Of a stretch of 64,000 nucleotides of DNA, positions 51,381 to 60,073 are shown piece after piece; the stretch's first letter is position 1, and the number at the start of each line of letters is the position of its first letter. The notes beneath the pieces are model-generated. The model worked only from the letters and a program-made list of their open reading frames with translations, was not told the origin of the DNA and searched no databases. The stretch is taken from NCBI GenBank assembly GCA_963700925.1, contig OY969553.1, positions 620,001 to 684,000 of the forward strand, given 5' to 3'. The DNA comes from CAWJMD01 sp963700925 (GTDB taxonomy: Bacteria > Actinomycetota > Actinomycetes > Actinomycetales > CAWJMD01). The translations under genes were made by a program, and so were the position numbers.

Positions 51381-51893
51381 GTGCCCAGTGACCCGTCCAG
51401 CAACGGGGCCTTCGACGACGTGCTGGCCGCCAACAAGTCCTTCGCGACCCACGTCTCGTTGCCCCAGCTCGAGGCACGGGCAGCCAAGGGCCTGGCGGTG
51501 CTCACGTGCATGGACTCCCGCATCGACCCCCTGGCGATGCTCGGCCTCGTGCCCGGCGACGCCAAGATCCTGCGCAACGCCGGTGCCCGCGTCACCGAGG
51601 ACGTCCTGCGCACCCTCGTGCTCGCGTCGTACCTGCTGGGGGTCGACCGAGTGATGGTCGTCGCCCACACCGGATGCGCGATGGCAGGGAGCGCCGAGGA
51701 GGACATCCACGACGCGATCCACCAGGCCGGTGGCCCCGACACCAGGAGCATCGCGTTCCTCACCAGCCAGGACCAGGAGGCGAGCCTGAGGGCCGACGTG
51801 CAGCGCGTGCGCTCGTGGCCCTACCTCGTCAACGTCGCCGTGGGCGGGTTCGTCTACGACCTCGACTCGGGACGGCTCCGCCAGGTCTGCTGA
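51276..51893 (+). CDS. Beta-carbonic anhydrase
   Basis: This 205-residue protein has the beta-class zinc site: Cys and Asp-Arg in TCMDSRID and His/Cys in VAHTGCAM; RNAGARVTEDVLRTLVLASYLLG is also typical. It interconverts CO2 and bicarbonate in the cytoplasm. The N terminus is seven exact copies of Val-Thr-Ser-Asp-Arg and one degenerate copy, from a 15-nt DNA repeat, before the family sequence begins near residue 41. Each repeat contains an in-frame GTG, so translation could in principle begin at several places; the first GTG fits the leaderless promoter. Confidence 0.92.
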   Translation: MTSDRVTSDRVTSDRVTSDRVTSDRVTSDRVTSDRVPSDPSSNGAFDDVLAANKSFATHVSLPQLEARAAKGLAVLTCMDSRIDPLAMLGLVPGDAKILRNAGARVTEDVLRTLVLASYLLGVDRVMVVAHTGCAMAGSAEEDIHDAIHQAGGPDTRSIAFLTSQDQEASLRADVQRVRSWPYLVNVAVGGFVYDLDSGRLRQVC

Positions 51894-51946
51894 CCCCCGG
51901 CTGACTCCGGCCACCGCCTCTACTTCACGAGGCTCCGTGACACTTC

Positions 51947-51994
51947 ACGAGGCTCGCGAGCCTCGTTAACGGTGAGTTCGCACCGTTAACGAGG
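51947..51994. terminator. Compound palindrome, probable bidirectional terminator
   Basis: A perfect 20-bp palindrome (51947-51966, core GAGGCTCGCGAGCCTC) overlaps a second hairpin with a perfect 14-bp stem (51961-51974 with 51981-51994) and a 6-nt loop. The two structures share 51961-51966 and cannot both form. They lie between the convergent carbonic anhydrase and zinc-site protein genes. There is no T run. Confidence 0.55.
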
Positions 51995-52048
51995 GCAACG
52001 AAGAGAGAGCCGACCGACAGCTCGACCAACCGCCCAGCGGTGGCTGGC

Positions 52049-52390
52049 TCAGCCCGGACGGCGGTGCGCACGCCGCTGCCAGCACGGCGTGTGCCAGTGC
52101 CGGCGCTGCTCAAGGGCGGCGTCGTGGCCCAGCAGCCCGTCCGCCTGCCACGCCACGACATGCGGTGTGCCGGGCGGGATCTCCTGCGAGCAGCCCGGGC
52201 AGAGGTAGGCGCGCGTGGCGCCGGCGCCGGTGACACGCCGCACGACCCACTCGCCGTCCGGGTGCGTCTCGCTGCGCTGCAGGCCTGCCAGGGACGTCTC
52301 GAGGCTGTCCTGCTCCGGTTCGGGCGCTCCGTGGCGCACCGGCCGCGTCGAGCGAGAAGGGCGTCGTGGACGGTTGCTGCGCGGCACCAC
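52049..52390 (-). CDS. Small conserved actinobacterial protein with Cys/His cluster
   Basis: This 113-residue protein has a basic, Pro/Arg-rich N terminus (RSNRPRRPSRS), a short acidic linker and a conserved C-terminal core: DGEWVVRRVTGAGATRAYLC, CPGCSQEIPPGTPHVVAW and RRHWHTPCW. The CxxC plus HxHxxC spacing suggests a small zinc-binding domain. I recognise it as a widespread actinobacterial family of unknown function, sometimes labelled ATP/GTP-binding without clear reason. The start is one of two adjacent GTG codons (52388-52390 or 52385-52387). It follows the membrane protein gene by 13 nt on the same strand. Confidence 0.75.
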   Translation of the reverse strand: MVPRSNRPRRPSRSTRPVRHGAPEPEQDSLETSLAGLQRSETHPDGEWVVRRVTGAGATRAYLCPGCSQEIPPGTPHVVAWQADGLLGHDAALEQRRHWHTPCWQRRAHRRPG

Positions 52391-52403
52391 GGCAGTCTGC
52401 CGC

Positions 52404-53270
52404 TCAGCCGGCGCTGCCGGGGACCCGGGCCTCCACGAGGCGCTTCGCGACGGTCTCCGCCAGGTCCCTCCCGACCGAGGCCAGCTCGCGTGCGCCCGGG
52501 CCGGTGATCTCGACGCCGACCAGCAGGTCGCCGACCACGACCACCGTCTGGGTGCCCTCCACCGGCGCGCCGTCAGCCAGGACCCGTGTGAAGGCCGGGC
52601 CCGTCTGCGAGGTGAAGTCCGTGATCTCCCCCGGGTTGACCCAGCGGCACTTTCCGTCGTCCGTCCTGGCTTCGGTGAACGCCTTCTCCCCCTGCCCCAG
52701 CGAGTAGGCGGTGACATTCGTGTTGACACCGAGCTGTTCGCGGTTGCTGTTCTCCTCGGCCCACATGTCGCTCACGCCCGCAATGGGTTCCATCCGCTGC
52801 CGGCTCTCGTTGCAGCCCTGCCCCATCACGACGGGAGTCAGCCGGTAGGCCATGGCATCGAGCTGCACCATCGGCACCGGCAGGTCGGCCGCGGTCGGCA
52901 ACACCTCGAGCGGGATCTCGACGGCGTTCTCGTCGGGCTCCAGGGTCGACGGGTCGACCTCGGGGGCGGGCGGCGCTTGCTCGGTCTCGATCGGGGTCGG
53001 GTCGGGGACGAGCGACACGGACGGGGCATCGGGCAGGGAGGCGGCGACGCGCACACCCTCGTTGCCCTGCTGCTGCCCGCTCCACACCGCGGCTCCGACC
53101 GGGACGGCGAACGCGACCAGCAGCGCCGCTCCGGCCGCCACGCGCCGACGGCGGCGCACCCGTACAGCCCCTGCCCGGGCCCCGTCGATCAGGGTGAGGA
53201 CGTCGACGTGACCGGAGAGTCCGTCGCCGAGAGCCGAGTGGAGCCGTGCCTCCACATCACGCTCGTCCAT
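52404..53270 (-). CDS. Single-pass membrane protein, possible sigma-factor partner (copy A)
   Basis: This 288-residue protein has a cytoplasmic part of about 45 residues, a cluster of basic residues (RVRRRRR), one transmembrane helix (VAAGAALLVAFAVPVGAAVW) and a Pro/Glu-rich stalk. An extracytoplasmic domain follows with VMGQGCNESRQRMEPIAG, MWAEENSN and DDGKCRWVNPGEI. It is paralogous to the protein at 53382-54416, sharing the order PVPM, GCNE(S/N)R, WAEE, CR(W/F) and GDLLVGVE(I/L)GP. The two Cys could form a disulfide. Position two genes after a SigE-type sigma gene suggests an anti-sigma-like or signalling role (inference). ATG 53268-53270 is preferred over the upstream open frame. Confidence 0.7.
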   Translation of the reverse strand: MDERDVEARLHSALGDGLSGHVDVLTLIDGARAGAVRVRRRRRVAAGAALLVAFAVPVGAAVWSGQQQGNEGVRVAASLPDAPSVSLVPDPTPIETEQAPPAPEVDPSTLEPDENAVEIPLEVLPTAADLPVPMVQLDAMAYRLTPVVMGQGCNESRQRMEPIAGVSDMWAEENSNREQLGVNTNVTAYSLGQGEKAFTEARTDDGKCRWVNPGEITDFTSQTGPAFTRVLADGAPVEGTQTVVVVGDLLVGVEITGPGARELASVGRDLAETVAKRLVEARVPGSAG

Positions 53271-53381
53271 CGGCTCCACGCTCCCTCGGCCCCACAGCAG
53301 GGACGCAGCCGACCCCGCTCCGCGTTGCACGGTGTGGTCGCCGACCGAGGGGATGCCGCCAACCGGGAGACGGCAGGCAGG

Positions 53382-54416
53382 TCATCTCTCGGGCCCGACA
53401 GCGCCGGCCTCGTCGAGGCGGAGGGCGACCGCCTCGGCGACATCCGCTGACCCCTCCTGCAGATCCTCGGTGCCGTCCGGTCCCACGAGCTCGACGCCGA
53501 CGAGCAGGTCACCTGTCCGCAGCAGCGAGGCGGAGAAGTCCAGGCCCTGGTACTCGCGGCTGCGCTGCAGCCCCTCCTGACCATGGGACGGGTGCCACGT
53601 GACCACCTCGCCCTCGTCCTGGAACCGGCAGCGCCCGGTGTCCTGCTGGACCTCGTCGAAGGCCAGTGCGCTCTCCCCCGGTGCCCACCGAGTGACCGAC
53701 ACGCTGACCGACTGCTGGTCGGGGCTGTCACCCTCCTCGGCCCACGACTCGGTCTGCCCGTCGAACGGCGCGAGGCCGGGCCGGTTCTCGTTGCAGACCT
53801 GGCCCGGCAACGACGGGATCTTCGCCGTCGTCATGCTGAACTCGAGCTCCATCGGCACCGGCAGGTCCTCCGGCTCGACCAACGGAGCGGGGATGGAACC
53901 CGGACCGGCGGTCAGCAGGGACCCATCCTGACCGGTGGGCGTCGTCGGCTCCTCGGCACCAGCGCCGCCGGTCGGGCCGGTGGCGCCGGAGGCTGCTGAG
54001 CTGGGTTCGCTACCCGGTCGAAGGGGGTCGTCGGACGCGGTCGCCTGCGGCTCGTCCGACTGCGTTCCGCCCGGCTGCGGCTGGTGATCGCCTTCGCGCA
54101 GGAGCACGTCGCCCGCGTCGGCTGTCACGGAGCCCACGTCGCGCTGCATCCCCTGGGCGGCGATCACGCCGGCCGGCACCAGCAGCACCGCTGCTGCGGC
54201 GACGACCAGTGCTGCTCGGCGCCGCCGTCGACGGGTCTTCGCTCCCTGCCGGGCGCCCTCCAGCAGCGACCCTTCGTCAACGGCGGTGCCGTCGAGCCGG
54301 GCGTGCAGCGCGAGGCCCAGCAGCGACCCGAGCTCGGTCGGCTCGAACCCGGGGTCGCGAGGCACGGCGTCCCCGTCCCCCGAACCCGGCGCCTGACGGT
54401 CAGCCACTGTCGCCAC
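53382..54416 (-). CDS. Single-pass membrane protein, possible sigma-factor partner (copy B)
   Basis: This 344-residue paralogue of the 52404-53270 protein has a cytoplasmic segment of about 60 residues, TRRRRRRAALVVAAAAVLLV as basic anchor plus helix, a Ser/Thr/Pro/Gly-rich spacer of about 100 residues, then an extracytoplasmic domain with QVCNENRPGLAPFDG, SWAEEGDSP, GRCRFQDEGEV and GDLLVGVELVGPDG. It starts inside the 3' end of the sigma-factor gene (17-bp overlap, or 8 bp if GTG 54407 is used), so the two are translationally coupled. That supports a functional link such as membrane sequestration of the sigma factor, but no known anti-sigma motif is visible. Confidence 0.7.
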   Translation of the reverse strand: MATVADRQAPGSGDGDAVPRDPGFEPTELGSLLGLALHARLDGTAVDEGSLLEGARQGAKTRRRRRRAALVVAAAAVLLVPAGVIAAQGMQRDVGSVTADAGDVLLREGDHQPQPGGTQSDEPQATASDDPLRPGSEPSSAASGATGPTGGAGAEEPTTPTGQDGSLLTAGPGSIPAPLVEPEDLPVPMELEFSMTTAKIPSLPGQVCNENRPGLAPFDGQTESWAEEGDSPDQQSVSVSVTRWAPGESALAFDEVQQDTGRCRFQDEGEVVTWHPSHGQEGLQRSREYQGLDFSASLLRTGDLLVGVELVGPDGTEDLQEGSADVAEAVALRLDEAGAVGPER

Positions 54417-54915
54417 CCGCCAACATCGACCGCAGCGACGCGAGGCCGCGGTGGGCGTTGCTGCGCACCGTGACCGCCGAGCAGCCCATCAGGTCAGCGA
54501 TCTGGGCGTCGGGCAGGCCCTCGTAGTGGCGTAGGACCAACACCGTCCGCTGCTTGACCGGGAGGCGGCGGAGCAGTGCCAGCATCCGGTCGGTCTCGGC
54601 ATGCTCGCCCGCCCGGTCGGTGGTCGAGGCGTCAGGCAGCCACTCGTTCTCCGTCGGGCGCTCCCGGCGTGCGGCGCGACGCCAGAACGAGGTGGACGCG
54701 TTCACGACCATGCGGCGCACGTAGGCGTCGGGGTCGTCGGCGCGCTCGATGCGGGACCACGAGACCCAGATCTTCGCCAGCACGTCCTGCACCACGTCTT
54801 CGGCGTGGTGCGGATCCTTGAGGAGGCCCCGCGCCAGGCGAACCAGCGCCGGACCACGGGAGGCGATGAACTCCTCGACCGTGCCTGTCCGCGAGTCCTG
54901 GCGCTGGTTCACCAC
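54400..54915 (-). CDS. RNA polymerase sigma factor, SigE family (ECF type)
   Basis: This 171-residue ECF sigma factor has region 2 (EFIASRGPALVRLARGLLKD, then AEDVVQDVLAKIWVSW and AYVRRMVVNASTSFWRR) and region 4 (LRRLPVKQRTVLVLRHYEG, then DAQIADLMGCSAVTVRSNAHR). Length fits the SigE/SigL-like family common in actinobacteria. GTG 54913-54915 (or 54910-54912) is chosen because GGGGGAG lies about 10 nt upstream; ATG 54954 is an alternative. The 208 nt upstream to the next gene probably contain its promoter. Confidence 0.88.
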   Translation of the reverse strand: MVNQRQDSRTGTVEEFIASRGPALVRLARGLLKDPHHAEDVVQDVLAKIWVSWSRIERADDPDAYVRRMVVNASTSFWRRAARRERPTENEWLPDASTTDRAGEHAETDRMLALLRRLPVKQRTVLVLRHYEGLPDAQIADLMGCSAVTVRSNAHRGLASLRSMLAGGDSG

Positions 54916-55123
54916 CGCTGCGGATCTCCCCCGGTCAGGACGCGTCACGTACATCCGCGGTGCCCGTCGCCCCGTCAGGGCGTCGACGGGCACCGCCGAC
55001 CCCGGATCCGCCAGCGCTATCCCCACACGTTCACGACGCACCCGGGCGGCCCGGCGTTGCACACCAGGCAGACCCACCGTATCGGGCAGGCCCGTGAGAC
55101 GAGACCGGTGGTCCGGTGCTGGC

Positions 55124-56902
55124 TCAGGTGTGGGTGCGGAACCCACGGCCGGACTTGCGTCCCAGGTAGCCGGCGGTGACGAGCTGCTCGAGCAGCGGCG
55201 CGGGCGCGTAGCCGCGCTCGCGGAACTCCAGGTACAGCTCACGCTCGATCGCCAGCGACACGTCGAGGCCGACGGTGTCGAGCAGCTCGAAGGGACCCAT
55301 CGGGTAGCCGCATCCGGTCTTCATCGCGGTGTCGATGTCGTCGGCGCCGGCGTAGTGGGCCTCGAGCATCTTGACCGCGTCGTTGAGGTACGGGAACAGC
55401 AGGGCGTTCACGATGAACCCGGACCGGTCCGCACACTTCACGGGGTGCTTGCCGAGCTTGCGGCAGAGGTCGACCACGGTGTCGACGACGTCGTCCGCCG
55501 TGGAGACCGTGCGGACCACCTCGACCAGCTTCATCACCGGGGCCGGGTTGAAGAAGTGCATGCCGATGACGTCGCGCGGACGCTCGGTCGCGACCGCGCA
55601 CTCGACGACGGGCAGGGACGACGTCGTGGTCGCCAGGATCGCGCCCGGCTTGCAGATGTCGTCGAGGTTGGAGAACAGGGTGTGCTTGACGTCGAGGTCC
55701 TCGACGACGGCCTCGACCACCAGGTCGGCGTCGGCCAGGTCGTCGAGTGACGTCGTCGCCGTGACGCGGGAGCGCGCAGCATCGGCGTCGGCAGCCTCGA
55801 GCTTGCCTCGTCCGACCGCCTTGTCGAGGCTCTTCGCGATGCGCGCCTGCACCGCCGCGACCTTCTCGGCGCTGCGAGCCACCACGACCACGTCGTAGCC
55901 GGCCTTCGCGAACACCTCGACGATGCCGGTCGCCATCGTGCCGGAGCCCACCACACCGACCGTCGAGATCGAGCGCAGCGGCTCGCCGGAGCTCGGGCCC
56001 TCGTCCGGGGTCGCCGCGTCCGGCACCACCTGCGACGAGCCGGGCTCGGCGTACGTGTAGAAGCCGCGCCCGCTCTTGCGGCCCTTGAGGCCGGCCGTCA
56101 CCAGCTGCTTCAGGATCGGCGTCGGGGCGTGCAGGCGCTCGCGTCCCTGCTTGTACATCGTGTCGAGGATCTCGTAGGCGGTGTCGAGGCCGATCAGGTC
56201 CATCAGGGCGAGCGGACCCATCGGCAGGCCGCAGCCGAGAGTCATTGCCGCGTCGATGTCTTCGCGGGTCGCGTAGCGCGACTCGTACATCGAGACAGCG
56301 TGGTTGAGGTAGCCGAACAGCAGCGCGTTGGCGATGAAGCCGGCCTTGTCACCGACGACGACGGGCATCTTGCCGATGCGTGCGGCGAGCGTCTTCACGT
56401 CGTCGACGACGTCGTCCTCGGTGACCACCGTGCGGATCACCTCGACGAACTTGAGCACCGGCGCCGGGTTGAAGAAGTGCATGCCGACGACGCGCCGCGG
56501 GTTGTGGGTCGCGACGGAGATCTCGGTGACCGACAGGCTGGACGTGTTCGTGGCCAGCACGGCGTCGGGCTTCACGATGCCGTCGAGAGCCGCGAAGATC
56601 TCCCGCTTGAGGTCGAGGTGCTCGGGTACGGCCTCCACGACGAGCTCGCAGTCGGCGAAGTCGGCCATGTCGGTGGTGAAGGTGACGAGGCCGAGCAGCT
56701 CTGCATGCGCCTCGTCGGTGAGCTTGCCGCGCTTGACCGCCCGCGCCGTCGACTGCTCCAGGTGCGCTCGTCCGCGGTCGAGGCCGTCGGCGTCGGGCTC
56801 GAACGCCACCACCTGCAGCCCGTTGCGGGCGAAGACCTCGGCGATGCCGGCCCCCATCGTGCCCAGACCGACCACACCGACCCTGGCGAACTCGCGCGCC
56901 AT
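55124..56902 (-). CDS. Double 3-hydroxyacyl-CoA (3-hydroxybutyryl-CoA) dehydrogenase
   Basis: This 592-residue protein is made of two tandem copies of a complete 3-hydroxybutyryl-CoA dehydrogenase. Copy 1 has VGVVGLGTMGAGIAEVFARN, NTSSLSVTEIS, GMHFFNPAPVLKFVEVIRT and GLPMGPLALMDLIGLD. Copy 2 (from about residue 310) has VGVVGSGTMATGIVEVFAKA, TTSSLPVVECA, GMHFFNPAPVMKLVEVVRT and GYPMGPFELLDTVGLD. Both keep the His-Glu catalytic pair region and the KSGRGF ending. It would oxidise (S)-3-hydroxyacyl-CoA or reduce acetoacetyl-CoA. Start ATG 56900-56902 follows GAGGAGAC; the much longer upstream open frame is spurious. Confidence 0.93.
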   Translation of the reverse strand: MAREFARVGVVGLGTMGAGIAEVFARNGLQVVAFEPDADGLDRGRAHLEQSTARAVKRGKLTDEAHAELLGLVTFTTDMADFADCELVVEAVPEHLDLKREIFAALDGIVKPDAVLATNTSSLSVTEISVATHNPRRVVGMHFFNPAPVLKFVEVIRTVVTEDDVVDDVKTLAARIGKMPVVVGDKAGFIANALLFGYLNHAVSMYESRYATREDIDAAMTLGCGLPMGPLALMDLIGLDTAYEILDTMYKQGRERLHAPTPILKQLVTAGLKGRKSGRGFYTYAEPGSSQVVPDAATPDEGPSSGEPLRSISTVGVVGSGTMATGIVEVFAKAGYDVVVVARSAEKVAAVQARIAKSLDKAVGRGKLEAADADAARSRVTATTSLDDLADADLVVEAVVEDLDVKHTLFSNLDDICKPGAILATTTSSLPVVECAVATERPRDVIGMHFFNPAPVMKLVEVVRTVSTADDVVDTVVDLCRKLGKHPVKCADRSGFIVNALLFPYLNDAVKMLEAHYAGADDIDTAMKTGCGYPMGPFELLDTVGLDVSLAIERELYLEFRERGYAPAPLLEQLVTAGYLGRKSGRGFRTHT

Positions 56903-57065
56903 CACGTCTCCTCGCTGCTGCTCTGCTGTGGGAGGCGCCGCGACACGCACGACGGGCGCCTCGCCCTGACCTGCCCGCATCCTCGCAGAGCCCCCACCGC
57001 ACCAACAGCCACCGGGAACGTCGCGGTGGTCACACGTGGTTCTGCTTGGCCAGGTGCTGCGTGGG

Positions 57066-57071
57066 TACGGT
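57066..57071 (+). promoter_or_regulatory. Possible -10 hexamer (leaderless)
   Basis: TACGGT lies 9 nt before ATG 57081, with no Shine-Dalgarno sequence between. This is compatible with a leaderless promoter in the 178-nt divergent gap. Confidence 0.35.
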
Positions 57072-57080
57072 GAGTGGGTC

Positions 57081-57761
57081 ATGAGCTCTCCCCGTCCGAG
57101 CACCCGACGTCGCTGGCCCGTGGTCGTCGCAGTCGTGGCCGTCGTCGTGGCGGTGCCGCTGGTCGCGGGCGGCATCTTCGTCTGGTCCTTCTCCGGCGGC
57201 TGGGACGGGATCCGCCCGGCTGCGCAGCCCACCGACGACGATGTCGTCAGCGCACGGACGGGCTCGGCCGATCGCACTCGTTCGCTGCACGCCGACTCCG
57301 TGGACCAGGTGCTCAGCGCCTCGGACGGCACGGTGCTCGCCACCACCGACGTCGATATGTGCCGCGAGGGGATGAACGACTGGAAGAACCACGACGGCTA
57401 CACCCTGAGCTGCTCGCGCACCGCGGCGACGGCGATCCAGCTGCCCCGGCAGGCGGCGTTCGACGATGTCGTCCGCGCCGTCGAGGAGGCGGTGCTCGCA
57501 CAGGGTTGGGAGCCCGCGTCCACGCCCGGGCCGAACGACGAAGCGCAGGAGGCCGTCCTCCGCTTCGGCGAGGACGCGCCCGACAGCTCTCTTCGGGTCG
57601 GCATCAGCGCCCTCGGCTACTCCCCGATCGTGCTACCGGACCCCGTCTTCGCTGACTGGTCCGACGGCAGCGGCGAGGTGGCGGACGTCAATGCCGCGTT
57701 CGAAGCCGGCACGGGAGTCCGCATTCTCGTGGTCAACGAGGTCACGTACTTTGAGGACTGA
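57081..57761 (+). CDS. Membrane-anchored protein of unknown function
   Basis: This 226-residue protein has a short basic N terminus (RPSTRRRWP) followed by one strongly hydrophobic helix (VVVAVVAVVVAVPLVAGGIF) and an extracytoplasmic domain. The domain has two Cys (DMCREGMNDW and LSCSRTAA) that may pair, and no catalytic motif I recognise. It precedes the LysE-type exporter gene by 36 nt and may share its transcript. No function is proposed. Confidence 0.7.
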   Translation: MSSPRPSTRRRWPVVVAVVAVVVAVPLVAGGIFVWSFSGGWDGIRPAAQPTDDDVVSARTGSADRTRSLHADSVDQVLSASDGTVLATTDVDMCREGMNDWKNHDGYTLSCSRTAATAIQLPRQAAFDDVVRAVEEAVLAQGWEPASTPGPNDEAQEAVLRFGEDAPDSSLRVGISALGYSPIVLPDPVFADWSDGSGEVADVNAAFEAGTGVRILVVNEVTYFED

Positions 57762-57797
57762 CCGGCCTGCCGGCAGGCCACGGACGAGGAGGTGGCT

Positions 57798-58412
57798 GTG
57801 AGCGTCGAGTTCCTGCTGACGACCCTGGTCGTGGTGGCGACGCCGGGAACCGGAGTGCTCTACACGCTGGCGGCAGGCCTGTCACGGGGCGCACGAGCCA
57901 GCGTGATCGCGGCGGTCGGGTGCACCGTCGGCATCGTCCCCCACATGGTGGCTGCCATCACCGGGCTCGCGGCGCTCTTGCACGCCAGCGCGACCGCATT
58001 CCAGGTGCTGAAGTTCCTCGGCGTGGCCTACCTGCTGTACATGGCGTGGAACACGTTGCGCGACAAGGACGCTCTCACCGTGGCGGACGACGATGTCGCC
58101 CCTCGTTCGGCGATCAAGGTGATCACGTCCGGGATCCTGATCAACCTGCTGAACCCGAAGCTCACGATCTTCTTCTTCGCCTTCCTGCCCCAGTTCGTGA
58201 GCACCGGTCAGCCGAACGCCCTGCTTCAGATGGTGTTGCTCAGCGGGGTGTTCATGCTGGCCACGTTCGTGATCTTCGCGGTGTACGGGGTGTTCGCCGC
58301 GGCGGTGCGCCACCGCGTCATCACGCGTCCTCGGGTGATGGCGTGGATCCGTCGCGTGTTCGCGGGCTCGTTCGTCGCGCTCGCCGGTCGGCTCGCCGTC
58401 ACGACTCGCTGA
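57798..58412 (+). CDS. LysE/RhtB-family amino-acid exporter
   Basis: This 204-residue protein has about six transmembrane helices and the family signatures TPGTGVLYTLAAGLSRG at the N terminus, LKFLGVAYLLYMAWNTLRD in the middle and GILINLLNPKLTIFFFAFLP. RhtB-type proteins export amino acids such as threonine, homoserine or lysine; substrate cannot be read from sequence. GTG 57798 is chosen because GAGGAGG (57786-57792) ends 5 nt upstream, while GTG 57792 would overlap it. Confidence 0.9.
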   Translation: MSVEFLLTTLVVVATPGTGVLYTLAAGLSRGARASVIAAVGCTVGIVPHMVAAITGLAALLHASATAFQVLKFLGVAYLLYMAWNTLRDKDALTVADDDVAPRSAIKVITSGILINLLNPKLTIFFFAFLPQFVSTGQPNALLQMVLLSGVFMLATFVIFAVYGVFAAAVRHRVITRPRVMAWIRRVFAGSFVALAGRLAVTTR

Positions 58413-58477
58413 GTGCTCGTACTGGCATCCGTCTGACTCCTCAGCGAATCGGCGTGGGCATCGCCGCCGCTCGGACG

Positions 58478-60073
58478 TCAAGCTTGGTCTTCAGTGTCGG
58501 CACAGGCCTCGGGCCAGCCGTGGATGAGGGGTCGCATCGCGCGGGTGTAGGTGCGTCCGGTGGGGCTGGTCCAGATGAAGGTGCCCGGGGTGGGTTGCGA
58601 AAGTGCCCAGCCGGCGTGGGTTTTCGCGTTGTGGATGCGTTCGCAGGTGCTGCCGAGGTTGGTGTGGCTGGTAGTGCCGGGCTGGCCGTCGGGGCCGGGC
58701 TCGGTGTAGTTGATGGTGTGGTCGGCCTCGGTGCCGGTGGCCGGATGGTGGCAGGCGGGTCCGATGCAGGTGGCGTCGCGGCAGTGGGTGTGCCGGCGCA
58801 GCCCTGTGGGGGTCCGGTAGGTGTCGGTGCCGTAGTCGAGTCGTGCCGGGGTGACCGGGTCGGTCTGCAGCCGCGCGAGCCGTGGGTCGGGCGGGATCGG
58901 TTCCAGCGCAGCGCCGTCAGAACCATCTGGACCCGGTAGCTGAGGTAGCTGAGGTGGCTCGGGTCGCTCGGGTGGTGTGGGTGGGGGCAGGGTGCGGGGG
59001 TCGACGTGTTGCAGGGTGCCGGTGACCGGGTTGGCGATGAGTCGTCGCCAGGGCTGGCGGGTGGCCAGGGTGCGGGCGGTGTCGGGGTCGATGGGTCCGA
59101 CGCCGGGGATCGACGCGGGCAGGTCCCGGGCGCCGGTGAGGGTGTCGGCGGCGACCACGACCTGGACCTCGACGTGGCGGGACAGCTCCGCCGGGCTCGG
59201 CACCGCCGTCACGCCGCCCTCGGTGGTGAGTTCGTGACCGGTCAGGGTGGCGGTGAGCAGGTCGGCGCGCAGCTGACCCACGGTCCGCTCATCGCCGCGG
59301 TCCTTGGCGGTGCGGCGTGCGGTGCGGGCGGCGCCGTTGAGGGCGAGCCAGGCGGCGTGGGCCTGGTCGGTGGGCAGGTCCGCGACCAGCCGCCGGCACC
59401 CGGCCAGTGGTGAGGTGCGCAGTTGGACGTCCCGCTCGGACACGCCGTGCTCGGCCATGTCGCCGGCGTGGGTGGGGTCGAGCCGGACCGCTTCGGCGGC
59501 CAGGGCGGCGTCGAGTTGTTGGCGGGTCCGCCGCGGCGCCCACCGCACCGCCGCCGCCTCCAACGCCCGCCGTGGACCTGGTGGCAGGTGCCGGGCGTGC
59601 GAATCCAGGGCCCGCAGCTGGGATGGGTCCATCCGCCCGTCCGCCAGCGCGTCCATCGCCGCCGGCAGGTCCTCACACCGGCGCACCAGCGACACCAGCG
59701 CCGACGCCGCCCGCGGCGCCATCCCCAACGCCGGCGCCAGCTCGTCCGCGGTCCGCCGGACCGGGCACGTCCGCCCCGGACCGGCGTAGGCATCTGCCCC
59801 CACCTCGGGGTTGAGGGCTCGGTCCAGCTCAGCGATGGCGACGAACTGGCCCGCGGTGGCCAGACACGCCACCCTCTTCCACGCCGCCGTCACCTCGACC
59901 CACTCCCGCCCGGTCAGGTCCGTGCGCGCCGTCAACGCCATCAACGCGGTCACCAGCTCCGGACCCGGCGCAGCCGACACCGCCGAGGCCACGAACCCGC
60001 GCAGCACCTTCGCCCCGACACCGGGCTCAGCGTCGTCGAGCGACTCGAGCGCTTCGACCGGGTGGGTTGCCAT
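58478..60073 (-). CDS. DUF222 / 13E12-type protein with C-terminal HNH nuclease domain
   Basis: This 531-residue protein has an N-terminal DUF222 region (to about residue 330; WVEVTAAWKRVACLATAGQF and RRTRQQLDAALAAEA), a Pro-rich linker (PERPEPPQLPQLPGPDGS) and a C-terminal HNH endonuclease domain with THCRDATCIGPACHHP, TEADHTINY and NLGSTCERIHNAKTHAGW. The family is multicopy in actinobacterial genomes; some copies are linked to mobile elements or repeats, and function is not established. The nuclease motif looks intact. ATG 60071-60073 is taken; the frame is open for 60 further codons through sequence that looks intergenic. Confidence 0.88.
   Translation of the reverse strand: MATHPVEALESLDDAEPGVGAKVLRGFVASAVSAAPGPELVTALMALTARTDLTGREWVEVTAAWKRVACLATAGQFVAIAELDRALNPEVGADAYAGPGRTCPVRRTADELAPALGMAPRAASALVSLVRRCEDLPAAMDALADGRMDPSQLRALDSHARHLPPGPRRALEAAAVRWAPRRTRQQLDAALAAEAVRLDPTHAGDMAEHGVSERDVQLRTSPLAGCRRLVADLPTDQAHAAWLALNGAARTARRTAKDRGDERTVGQLRADLLTATLTGHELTTEGGVTAVPSPAELSRHVEVQVVVAADTLTGARDLPASIPGVGPIDPDTARTLATRQPWRRLIANPVTGTLQHVDPRTLPPPTPPERPEPPQLPQLPGPDGSDGAALEPIPPDPRLARLQTDPVTPARLDYGTDTYRTPTGLRRHTHCRDATCIGPACHHPATGTEADHTINYTEPGPDGQPGTTSHTNLGSTCERIHNAKTHAGWALSQPTPGTFIWTSPTGRTYTRAMRPLIHGWPEACADTEDQA

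Noticed and set aside
51925..52236. 103-codon minus-strand frame across the palindromes
   Set aside because: It overlaps a better-supported zinc-site protein in another frame and has no recognisable features.
57036..57080. Extended N terminus of the membrane-anchored protein
   Set aside because: The extra residues lie in the promoter region; ATG 57081 directly precedes the basic residues and signal-anchor helix.
55124..57346. 740-residue version of the 3-hydroxyacyl-CoA dehydrogenase
   Set aside because: The first 148 residues are low-complexity and cross a divergent promoter; the Rossmann motif begins right after ATG 56902.
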